Shown: positions 19,285 through 29,417, numbered from the stretch's first letter. The stretch: 64,000 nt of DNA from Bin25 sp965221765 (GCA_965221765.1 OZ244911.1:1240001-1304000), one strand, 5' to 3'. Notes: generated from the letters alone by a model not told the origin. Numbers and translations: made by a program.

Positions 19285-20740
19285 ACAATCTTTTGCTAAT
19301 ATCTTGAGTATTTGTTTAGCTTTTACATTGGGAGCTATCAATACATTATATCTCTATCCGAGTCAATTAGGGGAAGAATATCATGGACTAGTAATTAGTA
19401 TTTTGGTCTTTTCCAACTTAATCCAACCGTTTGTTAGTCTCGGCCTACAACATGCTATCATTCGATATTTTAGTTCGATAAAGACTAAAATCGAAAGAGA
19501 TCGACTATTATGGTTTTCTATTTGGTTGCCTTTTTTCTTTATAGTTATAGGGGGATTGTGTTTACTGTTTAATTTAAAAAGTTTTACAAGTTGGTTGACA
19601 AATGAAAATCAAATTTTAGGAAAGTACCTATGGATGATTATAGGCATTGCCATAGCTACGGCTTATTTTGAAATTTTATATAATTGGACAAGAGTTCAGT
19701 TCAAAACAGTTTTTGGTAATTTTTTAAAAGAGCTATATCCAAGACTCATCATCTTTATCTTATTAATGAGCTATGTATTGACATGGATAAGCTTTGATGA
19801 TTTTTTATTGATTCTATTTGGGGCATACTATCTGAGGTTATTATTAATCATCTCATTTAATTTAAACGTATATATACCGCAATTAAGCTTTCGACTTCCT
19901 AAAAATTATAAAGAAATTATTCGATATAGTTGTTTGATTTTTTTATCTGCCGTGGCAGCCTCTTATATTTTAGATATCGATAAAGCCCAGATTAATCATT
20001 TTCTAGGTAATAAAATAGTTGCCTACTATACGGTAGCATTGTACATCACCGCATTTATTGAAGTCCCTTTTAGATCTCTTTCTCAGATCGTTAGTCCCTT
20101 AGTTGCTAAAGCCATTAATACACAAAACAACATACAGTTAAAATCATTACTCACAAAAAGTGCTGATTCACAATTGATTATATCGGGTTTTTTGTTTGTA
20201 TTGATATTGATCAACATTGAAGAATTATATCAACTAGTTTCTCAACCAGGCTATACCACCGCATTGGGTGTTGTTTTTATCGTGTCCATTGGTAAGTTAT
20301 ATAATGCTTCTCTTGGTTGTATCAATTTGATTATCACCAATTCAAAATATTATGTCTATGTGTTTTGGTTTTCGATTGCCTCGGCTATTCTAGCCGTCAT
20401 TCTCAATATTTACTTTATTCAATGGTATGGCATGCTTGGAGCAGCTTATGCTACGTTGATGATCATCATTTTGATGAATAGTTTGAAACTACTGCTCGTT
20501 GCTATTAAATTTCAAATGCTACCGTATTCGAAAAATACGTTAGCTATTTTAAGTTTAATTGGTTTAAGCTTTTTTATTCTTTATCTTATTGGATTGAACT
20601 TTAATCCCATCCTAAATATGATAATTCAATTTCTAATTTTGAGTCTTTTATTCTTCTTCGTCGTATTGAAATTCAAACTTTCAAATGATTTAATAAAATT
20701 TTATAATGATTTGAAAAACAAAATTTTTAAAGTCATTTAA
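19268..20740 (+). CDS. Polysaccharide flippase (MOP/Wzx-like membrane protein)
   Basis: 490 residues with about twelve to fourteen hydrophobic segments; the N-terminus KQSFANILSICLAFTLGAIN and the later YILDIDKAQINHFLGNKIVAYYTVA segment are typical of the oligosaccharide flippase (MOP) superfamily. It is expected to move lipid-linked glycans across the inner membrane. The start ATG lies inside the upstream YfhO gene, indicating coupled translation. No glycosyltransferase cluster follows, so its glycan partner is unknown. Confidence 0.82.
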   Translation: MSTVAKQSFANILSICLAFTLGAINTLYLYPSQLGEEYHGLVISILVFSNLIQPFVSLGLQHAIIRYFSSIKTKIERDRLLWFSIWLPFFFIVIGGLCLLFNLKSFTSWLTNENQILGKYLWMIIGIAIATAYFEILYNWTRVQFKTVFGNFLKELYPRLIIFILLMSYVLTWISFDDFLLILFGAYYLRLLLIISFNLNVYIPQLSFRLPKNYKEIIRYSCLIFLSAVAASYILDIDKAQINHFLGNKIVAYYTVALYITAFIEVPFRSLSQIVSPLVAKAINTQNNIQLKSLLTKSADSQLIISGFLFVLILINIEELYQLVSQPGYTTALGVVFIVSIGKLYNASLGCINLIITNSKYYVYVFWFSIASAILAVILNIYFIQWYGMLGAAYATLMIIILMNSLKLLLVAIKFQMLPYSKNTLAILSLIGLSFFILYLIGLNFNPILNMIIQFLILSLLFFFVVLKFKLSNDLIKFYNDLKNKIFKVI

Positions 20741-20807
20741 AAACATAAGTCCCAAATGAAAAGATCTTAAAAATGTCAGTGGAAGTTGTATCATCCACCA
20801 TGGATAT

Positions 20808-21116
20808 ATGAATTTCGAATCCGGAATGACGATTGATGAAGCAAGAAGCATTTTAAACACACCCCTAGATTTGGCTTGAGTTTTTTGCTAGAAGTCAAAT
20901 TGGAATCGTCTTTGTCGAATTTCATGATGAGAACACATCAATTGATTCCTAGATATCATAGGATACCAAATTTCGATTCTATAAAGACGTTATCAAACCA
21001 ATTGGTGATCATACGTGGGTTCATTTAAGATTTATAGAGAAAATGCATGAGATTAGAAAAACGGAAGATGATGAACAAGCACTATCAGACCTTCTTCATT
21101 GGGAGACTATATACTA
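20808..21116 (+). pseudogene. Degenerate gene of unknown family
   Basis: ATG 20808 opens MNFESGMTIDEARSILNTP and stops after 23 codons. A shifted frame then reads QIGIVFVEFHDENTSID, two stop codons, then FRFYKDVIKPIGDHTWVHL and EDDEQALSDLLHWETIY to a stop at 21116. The stretches look protein-like and follow one another, so I take them as one decayed gene. I do not recognise the family. Confidence 0.3.
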
Positions 21117-22160
21117 AGGTAACAACAAGCATCCGATTTTTAAGCCTTATCGCATCATCGATCACGATGGATGGGACTCTATTTTTTAAATCTTGTCATG
21201 GGACGAAAAGCCCGTCTCAATAGTTCTTCAGGTGAAGTATCGATTTGGAATTGGATCTTATTTGACAAACTTAAAATAGTGACTAAAAACAACATTGAGA
21301 AAATTAGTGCAAGCTTCCAAAATTCAAATACTTTGTACATATATTGGAATAAATCTAGATGAGAATCAAAGATCAGATGACTTTCATAAGTTTCGTAAAT
21401 CCAATAAGATGTCTGTTTAAGCTATAGTCAATACAATGATCCTTCTTCAATTCAAGGAGTTGCATTGGTTAAAAAAGAAATTCAGACAATTTCAGATGTC
21501 ATGGAAGCTGAAAATTTGGATTGTACTTCGAGATGTCGAACGGTTAACTCAATCAAATCACAGTATTAAAAAATAATGAAGGTCTTTACCCGGCCATTTA
21601 GATACTTGGAATCAAAGATGACACTCACGGTGATCATAATGATGAAGTTCGATTTCGATATGTGATACAATTAGATGGATCGGATAACTTTTCTAATATT
21701 TGAAGTATAGCACATTAGGTCAATTTAAATTTTCGGATATACTTAACTCTTTCATATCCAAATCTAGAATACACAAAAAAGGGTTTTTTCATCCTTGAAA
21801 ACTTTAATTGCAAATTATTTTTTTCTCATCTATTAATTTAATTACTACATATTATCTGTTAAGATATGCAATGGTTTTTATTTGTTCTGCATGATGTTAT
21901 GCTAGTTGAAAGAATATTTTGGCTTTATACCAATTTGCTTTCTGAATTATATGAAATTGATTTACTCTCATTATCGCTTTGAGAGACCAATTGTAGTTTA
22001 AAAAACAAAAAACGTTTTATGAATTTAAAAAGTAATTCAAAACGCAACTTAGTATTAGATGCTTTTCGATAAGGTTATTTAGTCAGATTGATTTGGTTTC
22101 TGTTGGTAGAAAATAAATCTAAAACATGATGAGATTGATAGTCAATCAATAAAAATTATT
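21117..22160 (+). other. Long non-coding or fully degenerate stretch
   Basis: About 1 kb with scattered stops in all frames. The longest open frame (21171-21362, 63 codons) has no recognisable feature. It probably holds unrecognisable remnants between the chromosome block and the conjugation operon. No RNA gene or repeat was seen. Confidence 0.35.
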
Positions 22161-22166
22161 CATATA

Positions 22167-22195
22167 TTTGTAATTAAATAAAATATTTATATTTG
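22167..22195 (+). promoter_or_regulatory. Predicted promoter of the conjugation operon
   Basis: TTTG (22167-22170), then a 17-base spacer, then TATATTTG (22188-22195), matching the Bacteroidetes -33/-7 promoter (TTTG ... TAnnTTTG). The first ATG of the operon is 13 bases downstream, giving a very short leader. The box and its downstream flank (TTATATTTGTATAAA) also occur upstream of the mobV gene at 60037-60051. Confidence 0.55.
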
Positions 22196-22208
22196 TATAA
22201 AATTAATC

Positions 22209-22445
22209 ATGAACACCATCCAATATTTCAAGATGCTGAGTATCATTTATTTGAGTTATTATTTGATATTAATTGTTTGGGATTTTTTCAGCGCTCAAAA
22301 AAAATCTTCAATCGGTGATCACCAATTGATTTTAAGTAAAGATCAAATAACGAAAGTTCAACTAGAAAATAAAATATCGGATGATGTAAAAGAACATCCA
22401 ATACAAAACGATCATCAGCAATCCACTAATCGATCAGAAAAATGA
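22209..22445 (+). CDS. Small membrane protein, first gene of the tra operon
   Basis: 78 residues with one hydrophobic helix near the N-terminus (IIYLSYYLILIVWDFF) and a charged soluble tail. It corresponds in position to small genes upstream of traE in Bacteroides conjugative transposons, but no specific family is recognised. Its stop overlaps the next start in an ATGA junction (22442-22445), which supports it being translated. Confidence 0.55.
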   Translation: MNTIQYFKMLSIIYLSYYLILIVWDFFSAQKKSSIGDHQLILSKDQITKVQLENKISDDVKEHPIQNDHQQSTNRSEK

Positions 22446-22687
22446 TATTACACTCATTATTACTTGTACTACAGTATAGCACACTTAGGAGTTATTTTGA
22501 TGAAGTGGCTAGTTTACTGCTAGTGATTGGTGGAGTTATTGGACTCATCGGAGGCCTTCGAATCTATGCCAATTGGAACCATCGGGATGAATTTCCTGTT
22601 GTGAGTGAACTAGGAAATTGGATTTATGGAGCCTTGTTACTCTGTATTGTTGGTGGAGTCATCAAAGTTTGGTTTAAAGTAATCTAG
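22442..22687 (+). CDS. TraE-like protein (DUF4134), first copy
   Basis: 81 residues with two hydrophobic helices: VASLLLVIGGVIGLIGGLRI and a C-terminal GALLLCIVGGVIKVWF. This matches the DUF4134/TraE family of Bacteroidetes conjugation systems, small inner-membrane or pilin-like (VirB2-type) proteins. A clear paralogue follows immediately. The N-terminal region is short for the family. Confidence 0.7.
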   Translation: MILHSLLLVLQYSTLRSYFDEVASLLLVIGGVIGLIGGLRIYANWNHRDEFPVVSELGNWIYGALLLCIVGGVIKVWFKVI

Positions 22688-22720
22688 CCGATTAAAAAAT
22701 GAATTTATACTAATTGTTTT

Positions 22721-23062
22721 ATGCTTATGTATTTATCTAAAAAAAATCAGAAACGTATCCGAACCATGCTTTTGGTTGTGATCTATGTCATTATGATTGT
22801 ATCATTTGAATCCTTTGGGCAAGATTCAAAAAAAGGAATTATAGAAGTCAATAAAGTCGTCAGATCTTGGTTGGCACCAGTTTCTAATTTAGTATTGGCT
22901 TTGGGTGGTGTCATTGGATTTATTGGTGCGATTCGGGTCTATATCAAATGGAATTCTGGTGATCAAGATGTTCAAAAAACGTTGATGTCTTGGATGGGAG
23001 CTTGTCTGTTTTTAGTCATCGTTGGCATCATGATTAAAGCCTTTTTTGGACTTACATTTTAG
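22721..23062 (+). CDS. traE: TraE-like protein (DUF4134), second copy
   Basis: 113 residues: a cleavable hydrophobic leader ending SFGQD, then two helices, LVLALGGVIGFIGAIRVYIK and ACLFLVIVGIMIKAFFG. Arrangement and motif GGVIG-x-IGA-x-RVY-x-KW are typical of TraE. It resembles the preceding gene in the same two helices, so the operon carries a tandem duplication of the pilin-like subunit. It sits directly before traF as in CTnDOT-type loci. Confidence 0.78.
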   Translation: MLMYLSKKNQKRIRTMLLVVIYVIMIVSFESFGQDSKKGIIEVNKVVRSWLAPVSNLVLALGGVIGFIGAIRVYIKWNSGDQDVQKTLMSWMGACLFLVIVGIMIKAFFGLTF

Positions 23063-23085
23063 AATTAAAAAATATCAATGGAATC

Positions 23086-23388
23086 ATGATACAAGAAAAA
23101 CAACACGCGTTTAAAGTCTATCGAGGTCTTCAAAGACCGTTGATATTTAAAGGATTTAAAGGAAAGTATATCTATTGGGGACTCGGATCCATATTGATGG
23201 GATTGATTGCTTCGATTATCATCGTCAATGTCGGCAATTATTTTTTAGCCGTGTGTTCTTTTTTAATCATCGGCGGTGGGGGCTTATTTCTTTGTGCTTT
23301 CAAACAACGGAATGGATTGCACAATAAAAAAAGGCATCGAGGCACTTTTATTGTTCCATGTAATTATCGCTATGGCAAAAAAATTTGA
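23086..23388 (+). CDS. traF: TraF-like protein (DUF4133, VirB3-like)
   Basis: 100 residues. The N-terminus FKVYRGLQRPLIFKGFKGKYIYWG is the signature of the DUF4133/TraF family, followed by two membrane helices. It is the VirB3-equivalent inner-membrane partner of the VirB4-like ATPase encoded next. The 3' end overlaps traG by 17 bases, as is usual for this pair. Confidence 0.82.
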   Translation: MIQEKQHAFKVYRGLQRPLIFKGFKGKYIYWGLGSILMGLIASIIIVNVGNYFLAVCSFLIIGGGGLFLCAFKQRNGLHNKKRHRGTFIVPCNYRYGKKI

Positions 23389-25822
23389 AGTACCCTTTAT
23401 CGGGGTTTCAGAAGCAGGACTAGTACCTACACTATTTCATTCACTAGGAGATTTTTCTGCGATAATGCTATGCAGAAATCCCATTATACAATACAGTGGG
23501 AATCAAAATCTTTATTATGATTTCGTAGATGTTTTAACGAATGTGATTAAAACGCTTGGACCTGGTTTTATTTTTCAAAAAACCGATGTGTTTTGTCATG
23601 CAGTATTTGAAAGCCGCAATCATGAGGAATACCTCACTCACAAATTTTTTAATCATTTTGATGGGAGAAACCATCGGATAATTAAAACCGTGATCACTAT
23701 TACTAAAGAAGTCCAGAGAAGTACTTTTTTTAAATGGAATGATAATCTGTATAAAGATTTTGTAACTAAAGTTCAAAAAGTAATACACATTTTACAATCC
23801 AATGGCTGGTGGATTGAATTGATGAATAAATCCCAAATCGATACCACCATTAAAAGGTTTATTGGATTTGATTTTGCTCAAAAAAGAATATCAATTAAAA
23901 ATATTCATGCCCATAAAAACCATTTGACATTTGATAATAAGGTTTTGAAATCCATATCACTAGTCGATATTGACCAAGTCAATTTTCCAGGTCAAATAAA
24001 ACCAGTGACTCAGCAAAATTATGGCTATGCTTTTCCAGAAGATTTGATGGGGTTTTTATTTCGAGTCCCTGAATTAGAAGCCTTGGTATATAACCAAATC
24101 ATCATGATTCCTTCCCAACGAAAAGAAATCATGCGCTTAGAAGCTAAAAAGAGAAGGCATTCATCCATACCAGATCCAGCGAATAATTTGGCTACAGCGG
24201 ATATCGAAGAGGTATTAACAATGATTGCTCAAGACAATGATTTACTAGTCTATACCCATTTTGGATTGCTTTTGTATGGCCAGCATACAGAAAAAGCTCA
24301 GAATTTTATTGAGAGTCAATTGTTTTCTTTTGGAGTCACCTCTTCCTCTGCCAATGATAACCAATTCGAATTGTATATGGCTGCTTTTCCTGGTAATGCC
24401 AATACGCTCAAACGATATGATAAATTTTTAATGACTTTAGAACCGGCATTGTGTCTTTTTTATAAAGAAACCTTGCAACAATCTGAGGATTCAGATTTCA
24501 AAATTTATTTTGCCGATCGCTATGGGATACCACTATCGATTGATACTTCGGATCGACCCATGGAGAGTGGTAGAATCAATAATAGAAACAAATTTGTTTT
24601 GGGCCCTTCTGGATCAGGAAAGTCTTTTTTTATGAACCACATGATCAAACAATACGTGGATCAAGACACCGATATCGTCTTAGTCGATACTGGAGGATCT
24701 TATTGGGGACTTTGTCAATATGTCAATGGAAAGTATGTCACCTACAGTGAGGAAAATCCCATTACCATGAATCCGTTTGCTATTACGAAAGATGAGTATA
24801 ATGAAGAAAAAAGAGATTTTTTAAAATCTCTGATTGGCATTCTTTGGAAAGGGGTTGATGGACAATTATCTCAAATGGAAGAAAGTATGCTCATGGAAGT
24901 CATTTCAAAGTACTATGCATCTTGGTGGGGGAAAAAATCCAAAATTTCTGAATTATCCTTTAATAGCTTTTATGAATTTTCAATTACCGAATTACAATCA
25001 ATTAAAGATTGTCACCAAGTTCAAATCAATATCAAAGAGTATGCGTTTATCCTAAAAAAGTTTTATCAAGGAGGTCAATATGATTCCATTTTAAATGCAT
25101 CAGTCGATAATTCATTATTCGATGAAAAATTCATTGTTTTTGAAATCGATAATATCAAAGACAATAAGTTGCTTTTTCCAATCACGACCATCATCATTAT
25201 GGATGTGTTTTTACAAAAAATGCGACTAAAGAAAGGACGAAAAGCGTTGGTCATTGAAGAAGCATGGAAAGCTATTTCATCCCCCATGATGGCAGGATAT
25301 ATTCTCTACGTCTACAAGACTGTTCGAAAATTTTGGGGAGAAGCCATTGTGGTAACCCAAGAACTCGAAGACATTATCAGTAATCAGATTGTTAAAAAAA
25401 GCATAATCAATAATTCTGATACGATCGTTTTACTAGACCAATCTAAGTTTATGGATTCATACCAACAAATTGCAGAACTACTCAATATCAATCAAATAGA
25501 ACAAAAAAAGATGTTTACTATCAATAAACTCGATAACAAAGCCCAGCGGGGACGCTTTAAAGAGGTGTATATTAAAAGAGGATCTAGCGGTGATGTTTAT
25601 GGATTAGAAGTTTCCTTGTATGAATATTTGATTTATACTACTGAAAGAAAAGAAAAAGAAGCGGTCAAAATATATGTTGATCGCTATGGGAGTTATCGTC
25701 ATGGATTGAATCAATTTGTTATGGATTTTGAAAAAAGTAATCTACCATTAAGTGCTTTTGTGCACCGAGTAAATAATGTTTTTTCTCAACCAAATGAGGA
25801 AGGGTTTAGATCAATAGAATAG
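23372..25822 (+). CDS. traG: TraG conjugation ATPase (VirB4-like)
   Basis: 816 residues from ATG 23372 (MAKKFEVPFIGVSE); an earlier in-frame start at 23276 would lie wholly inside traF and is rejected. Walker A is GPSGSGKSFF; Walker B is KALVIEEAWKAI with catalytic Glu; AIVVTQELEDI and INNSDTIVLLDQSK are conserved blocks of Bacteroidetes TraG. It powers pilus assembly and DNA transfer at the inner membrane. Despite the name it is the VirB4 counterpart, not the coupling protein, and no coupling protein is encoded in this window. Confidence 0.92.
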   Translation: MAKKFEVPFIGVSEAGLVPTLFHSLGDFSAIMLCRNPIIQYSGNQNLYYDFVDVLTNVIKTLGPGFIFQKTDVFCHAVFESRNHEEYLTHKFFNHFDGRNHRIIKTVITITKEVQRSTFFKWNDNLYKDFVTKVQKVIHILQSNGWWIELMNKSQIDTTIKRFIGFDFAQKRISIKNIHAHKNHLTFDNKVLKSISLVDIDQVNFPGQIKPVTQQNYGYAFPEDLMGFLFRVPELEALVYNQIIMIPSQRKEIMRLEAKKRRHSSIPDPANNLATADIEEVLTMIAQDNDLLVYTHFGLLLYGQHTEKAQNFIESQLFSFGVTSSSANDNQFELYMAAFPGNANTLKRYDKFLMTLEPALCLFYKETLQQSEDSDFKIYFADRYGIPLSIDTSDRPMESGRINNRNKFVLGPSGSGKSFFMNHMIKQYVDQDTDIVLVDTGGSYWGLCQYVNGKYVTYSEENPITMNPFAITKDEYNEEKRDFLKSLIGILWKGVDGQLSQMEESMLMEVISKYYASWWGKKSKISELSFNSFYEFSITELQSIKDCHQVQINIKEYAFILKKFYQGGQYDSILNASVDNSLFDEKFIVFEIDNIKDNKLLFPITTIIIMDVFLQKMRLKKGRKALVIEEAWKAISSPMMAGYILYVYKTVRKFWGEAIVVTQELEDIISNQIVKKSIINNSDTIVLLDQSKFMDSYQQIAELLNINQIEQKKMFTINKLDNKAQRGRFKEVYIKRGSSGDVYGLEVSLYEYLIYTTERKEKEAVKIYVDRYGSYRHGLNQFVMDFEKSNLPLSAFVHRVNNVFSQPNEEGFRSIE

Positions 25823-25874
25823 TCTCAATGGATAGAATAAATAGAGCATAAAAAAGTTTAATAATGATAAACCA

Positions 25875-26579
25875 ATGAAACAGGATCTAGAAGTTTTTTA
25901 TCAAAGAAAAACCAATGGTGTATTCAAAAAGCATTTCGTTTTTGTATGGGGTATCGCACTATTGATAACGCATCATTTAGAATCTCAACAAATAGTCTTC
26001 GATCCAGCAGTTTTAACTGCTCTGACGAGAAATCATAGTATAGAAAATGCTAATCTAGTCAAAATCAAAAAATCTATTGCCACCACAGCGGGTGCTCAGA
26101 CCATGGCAACAGCCACATTGACCAGTTTGGCTGCATTAGAACAAAAATTTCAACAAGCCATGACCACGGCGTCTCCCATCATTCATAGTATGAATCAAAT
26201 TCAAGAAGCCAGTATTGTTTTAAAAAGCATTGGCGATTATACGGTTGAAATTTTACATGAAGCGGCTAAAAATCCCATCTATAACCAAGATATTAAAAAT
26301 TCTGCGTTATCGGTTAAAAAAGAAGCCAATTTGATATGGTTGAAAATTGCATCGATCGTCACAGCTTCTAAAAATTCCCAGCCCATGACCTTTAAAGACC
26401 GACTGGATCTTTTAAATCTAATCGTCGAAGATCTTTATACGCTTCGGATGAAATTGATTTATATGAAATATGCCATCCAATGGGCACATTGGACCGATTG
26501 GATTCATTCAGATCAAAAGAGACTGTACCGAGATGCAATCGATATATTTAAAAACGGAATCAGTATCTCTTCTTGGTAA
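25875..26579 (+). CDS. TraI-like secreted conjugation protein
   Basis: 234 residues with an N-terminal hydrophobic segment (FVFVWGIALLITHHL) followed by a processed-looking QQIVFDPAVLTAL, which resembles the start of the mature TraI protein of CTnDOT-type systems (FVVSDPAN-like). The rest is helical with Ala/Thr-rich amphipathic stretches, consistent with a VirB5-like periplasmic role. Position between traG and traJ supports this. The name is assigned by position and leader similarity, not by a firm family match. Confidence 0.55.
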   Translation: MKQDLEVFYQRKTNGVFKKHFVFVWGIALLITHHLESQQIVFDPAVLTALTRNHSIENANLVKIKKSIATTAGAQTMATATLTSLAALEQKFQQAMTTASPIIHSMNQIQEASIVLKSIGDYTVEILHEAAKNPIYNQDIKNSALSVKKEANLIWLKIASIVTASKNSQPMTFKDRLDLLNLIVEDLYTLRMKLIYMKYAIQWAHWTDWIHSDQKRLYRDAIDIFKNGISISSW

Positions 26580-26598
26580 AACAAAAATTTTTTATTCC

Positions 26599-27315
26599 AT
26601 GTTAAATAATATAAAAAATAAAAATTGTTTCTGGTATATTTTTTTACTTTTTATTCTAATTCAGCCAAATATTCGTTCTCAAATTCCGGGCGTTCAAAAA
26701 GTCAATAAAAAATACCAAGTCTGGCAAATCAATCGAATCAATTACAATTGGCCAAAAAGAAAAAGAGATTTTCGGCCCCAATTATTTTATCTGTTTTTTT
26801 CAAAATACAAAAAGAGAAATCATAATAATTGGCGGCAGTATGTCCCTATAGAAACGTCTAGCAATTATGTGATTCGACCCCAAGTTCAAACCTATAGAGA
26901 TACCATAGCTAGTCTATTAAAAGCCAAATCGATTGAATATGCTTTTCAGAAGGTGAGCATTGGTTGGATGTTGCATTATAAAAAGCAGATTCGTGATAAA
27001 CAAGACCATATTCAAAATAAAATTGATGATTTATCCAGCGAAGGATGGTCTACGGTATTGATAGAACATGAATTTGAAAAAATCAATCAATATGTTGATG
27101 GGATAAAAAATGCACTTCTCAAAGAAACTGAAAAACAAAAAGGATTTTCTAAAGCGCTTGGAGATTATCAGCAGTTAATCAATGGCATCCATGCCAACCG
27201 GCAATTGATGGCATTAAAAAATAAGAACAGCGTTTTTATGAATAGGGATCCTATCAAGACCTATCTAAAAACGCATGAAATCTTCAATCAAAATATCCAA
27301 TCCATCACATGGTAA
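26599..27315 (+). CDS. Secreted helical protein of the tra operon, unknown
   Basis: 238 residues from ATG 26599, which opens a signal peptide (FWYIFLLFILIQPNIRSQ). The mature protein is very basic and predicted helical in its second half (IRDKQDHIQNKIDDLSSEGW). It overlaps the traJ start by seven bases. No family is recognised. By position it may be a periplasmic accessory of the transfer channel. The frame is open upstream to 26470, but that portion overlaps the preceding gene. Confidence 0.6.
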   Translation: MLNNIKNKNCFWYIFLLFILIQPNIRSQIPGVQKVNKKYQVWQINRINYNWPKRKRDFRPQLFYLFFSKYKKRNHNNWRQYVPIETSSNYVIRPQVQTYRDTIASLLKAKSIEYAFQKVSIGWMLHYKKQIRDKQDHIQNKIDDLSSEGWSTVLIEHEFEKINQYVDGIKNALLKETEKQKGFSKALGDYQQLINGIHANRQLMALKNKNSVFMNRDPIKTYLKTHEIFNQNIQSITW

Positions 27316-28445
27316 AAGAGCTGATATTATTGATTGTATTGAGTTTTGTCTGCTTTGATGGGGTTGGTCAAGATGGAACGCCCCCCTCATTTAAACCTCA
27401 AATGAGAGGTCAAGATATCAGTAAGTTTGGTCAGTTCTTAACCTCTGATGGCCCCTTGGCTCCTCTTGAAAAGCAAATGGAAAATTTGGATGATATTTTA
27501 TTGGCTGATGCTAAAATATTATGTGGTCTATTTTGTCTTTGCTTTTTTGCCTTCCGATCCTATCGCATCATGGCTGGTGAAGAAAAACTTCAAATCCTAC
27601 CATTATTACGTCCTTTTTTTCTCACCCTTGTCATTACCCAATGGCATCATGTAGGGGATTTGATTCAGTTTCCGGCCAAAGAAATTGAACAATCGGTGTG
27701 GTTAAGAGTGCAAAAAGTGACTTATGAAGCGCTAGCGGTTACCATCAAAATGACGGATACCCTAGCCACTAAAAGTGTTATTTCAATGGACCAACAAGAA
27801 GAGGTAGTCAATAAATCTCAAGATTTTGAACAATCACGACGGAAGGCTAGTGAAACTTCAGAACATCAGTTGATCGGCCATGATATTAAAAGCTCGGTAT
27901 CAGCCACAGTGTCCTATCTAGGAGCCATGTTTACTGAGCTTTTAAGAGCTTTGATATTAGGCATGACATGGTTGGTTTTTGTAGCTACTTTTTGTTTGTT
28001 GCGCTTTTTACAAATTTTATTGTCTAGTATTTTATTGATCGTTGGTCCCATTGCATTTGCCTTGTCCATAATACCAGCCTTCAAAAACAATTATTTGAGA
28101 TGGCTACGGCATTTTATTATCGTGCAGCTCTATACCATCATTGCCTTATGTTTTTTATCTGGATCCATGATTTTACTCAATGCAGGCGGTCAAGTAGAAC
28201 TCGATGCTATGTCCAAAGCGGTCGATCAAGGAGATATCGCCAATTCATTTGGTAATGTCTTTATGGGCATAGGCTTTACCCTATTGGCTTTATTGATTGG
28301 GACTGCATCTTTTTTTATGGTTCCCAAAGTGGCCTCATGGATCCTAGAATCTATTGACTCATCGTTGGGATCTACGGTTTCACTCGTAGGATTATCTATT
28401 GCTACTAGCGCCATGAAACGAAAAAGTGTTCAACCAAAATCATAG
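27309..28445 (+). CDS. traJ: TraJ-like multi-spanning membrane protein (VirB6-like)
   Basis: 378 residues: a short signal sequence ending GVGQDG, a soluble segment, then at least five hydrophobic helices, including LLRFLQILLSSILLIVGPIA and AFALSIIPAFKNNYLRWLRHF. The pattern GPIAFALSIIPAFKN...W is conserved in Bacteroidetes TraJ proteins. It is expected to form part of the inner-membrane channel. It is coupled to its neighbour by a seven-base overlap upstream. Confidence 0.8.
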   Translation: MVKELILLIVLSFVCFDGVGQDGTPPSFKPQMRGQDISKFGQFLTSDGPLAPLEKQMENLDDILLADAKILCGLFCLCFFAFRSYRIMAGEEKLQILPLLRPFFLTLVITQWHHVGDLIQFPAKEIEQSVWLRVQKVTYEALAVTIKMTDTLATKSVISMDQQEEVVNKSQDFEQSRRKASETSEHQLIGHDIKSSVSATVSYLGAMFTELLRALILGMTWLVFVATFCLLRFLQILLSSILLIVGPIAFALSIIPAFKNNYLRWLRHFIIVQLYTIIALCFLSGSMILLNAGGQVELDAMSKAVDQGDIANSFGNVFMGIGFTLLALLIGTASFFMVPKVASWILESIDSSLGSTVSLVGLSIATSAMKRKSVQPKS

Positions 28446-28461
28446 AATAAAAAAAGATATT

Positions 28462-29076
28462 ATGATCTTAAAATCTGTTGAACAAAAAATCAAACTCGCA
28501 TTGATTGTTTCAATTGGCAGTTTAGTGATGTCTGGAATTATTGTCATCACGGTCACCATCTTATGCCTTGGTGCGTTGACCAGCGAACGAAATTCGGTAT
28601 ATGTGTTGGATCATGGAATTCCATTTATCGTCGAAAGAGTCAATACGAATATCAATAGAGAAGTTGAATACAAAGGCCATGTCAATCTGTTTCATAAACT
28701 ATTTTTTACCATCCCACCAGATGATGCCTTTATCGAAAAGAATATGGAATATGCCATGTATCTCATCGATGAAAGTGGAATTTTAGAATATAATAATCTA
28801 AGAGAGAAAGGCTTTTATAATTCCTTGTTAGGATCTTCGGCGACTGCTACTATTATCACCGATAGTATTGAAATCGATACAGAAAATCAACGGTTCACCT
28901 ACTATGGCACCCAACGGATTGAACGAGAAACTTCAATACTCCGAAGGCTGCTAGTGACCGAAGGAAAAATCGTTGATGTGATTCGCTCAGAACATAATCC
29001 ACATGGGGTCTTAATTAATGATTGGGTCACTGTAAAAAACACGGATTTAGAATATGAAAGAAAACGGGGATATTAA
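28462..29076 (+). CDS. traK: TraK-like protein (VirB8-like)
   Basis: 204 residues from ATG 28462. One N-terminal membrane helix (LIVSIGSLVMSGIIVITVTI) is followed by a periplasmic domain; HVNLFHKLFFTIPPDD matches the conserved VirB8-like TraK segment (FH-x-LFF-x-x-PPD), then YNNLREKGFYNSL and a beta-rich part ending R-R-L-L-V-TEG-x-I. It should bridge the inner-membrane complex and the core channel. It overlaps the next gene by 23 bases. Confidence 0.85.
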   Translation: MILKSVEQKIKLALIVSIGSLVMSGIIVITVTILCLGALTSERNSVYVLDHGIPFIVERVNTNINREVEYKGHVNLFHKLFFTIPPDDAFIEKNMEYAMYLIDESGILEYNNLREKGFYNSLLGSSATATIITDSIEIDTENQRFTYYGTQRIERETSILRRLLVTEGKIVDVIRSEHNPHGVLINDWVTVKNTDLEYERKRGY

Positions 29077-29416
29077 AAAGTTTTTTAATCAATTATCGAT
29101 TAATCAAAACCGATTGATTTTACTAGTGATGGGATGTTCACTCGTTTTATCGGTAATTTTTTCTATCAAACACCGAATCAGTATTAAAAGCAAATCGATT
29201 ACAAATTCAATAAAAAAAACAAATCAAACCATCCATGATATGATTAATAAAATACCCTTACCAAATTCTAATGAATTGGAGCATATCCATGGTATCAAAA
29301 AAGCGTTGATTCGATTGGAACAATTAAACCAAAAGCCAATCTTATCAGCAAGCGATAGTTTAGAATTTAAAAAGATTTTATCGGATTTAGAACCATTAGA
29401 AATAACTTTTGAATAA
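29054..29416 (+). CDS. traL: TraL-like small membrane protein
   Basis: 120 residues with one helix near residues 22-40 (LILLVMGCSLVLSVIFSI) and a hydrophilic helical tail. Size, topology and placement between traK and traM match TraL of Bacteroides transposons. Sequence conservation is weak in this family, so the name rests largely on position. Confidence 0.6.
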   Translation: MKENGDIKKFFNQLSINQNRLILLVMGCSLVLSVIFSIKHRISIKSKSITNSIKKTNQTIHDMINKIPLPNSNELEHIHGIKKALIRLEQLNQKPILSASDSLEFKKILSDLEPLEITFE

Positions 29417-29417
29417 T

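Noticed and set aside
21171..21362. 63-codon open frame in the degenerate 21 kb region
   Set aside because: No recognisable motif, surrounded by stops in all frames.
23276..23371. Upstream extension of TraG
   Set aside because: It lies entirely inside traF in another frame; ATG 23372 starts the conserved TraG N-terminus.
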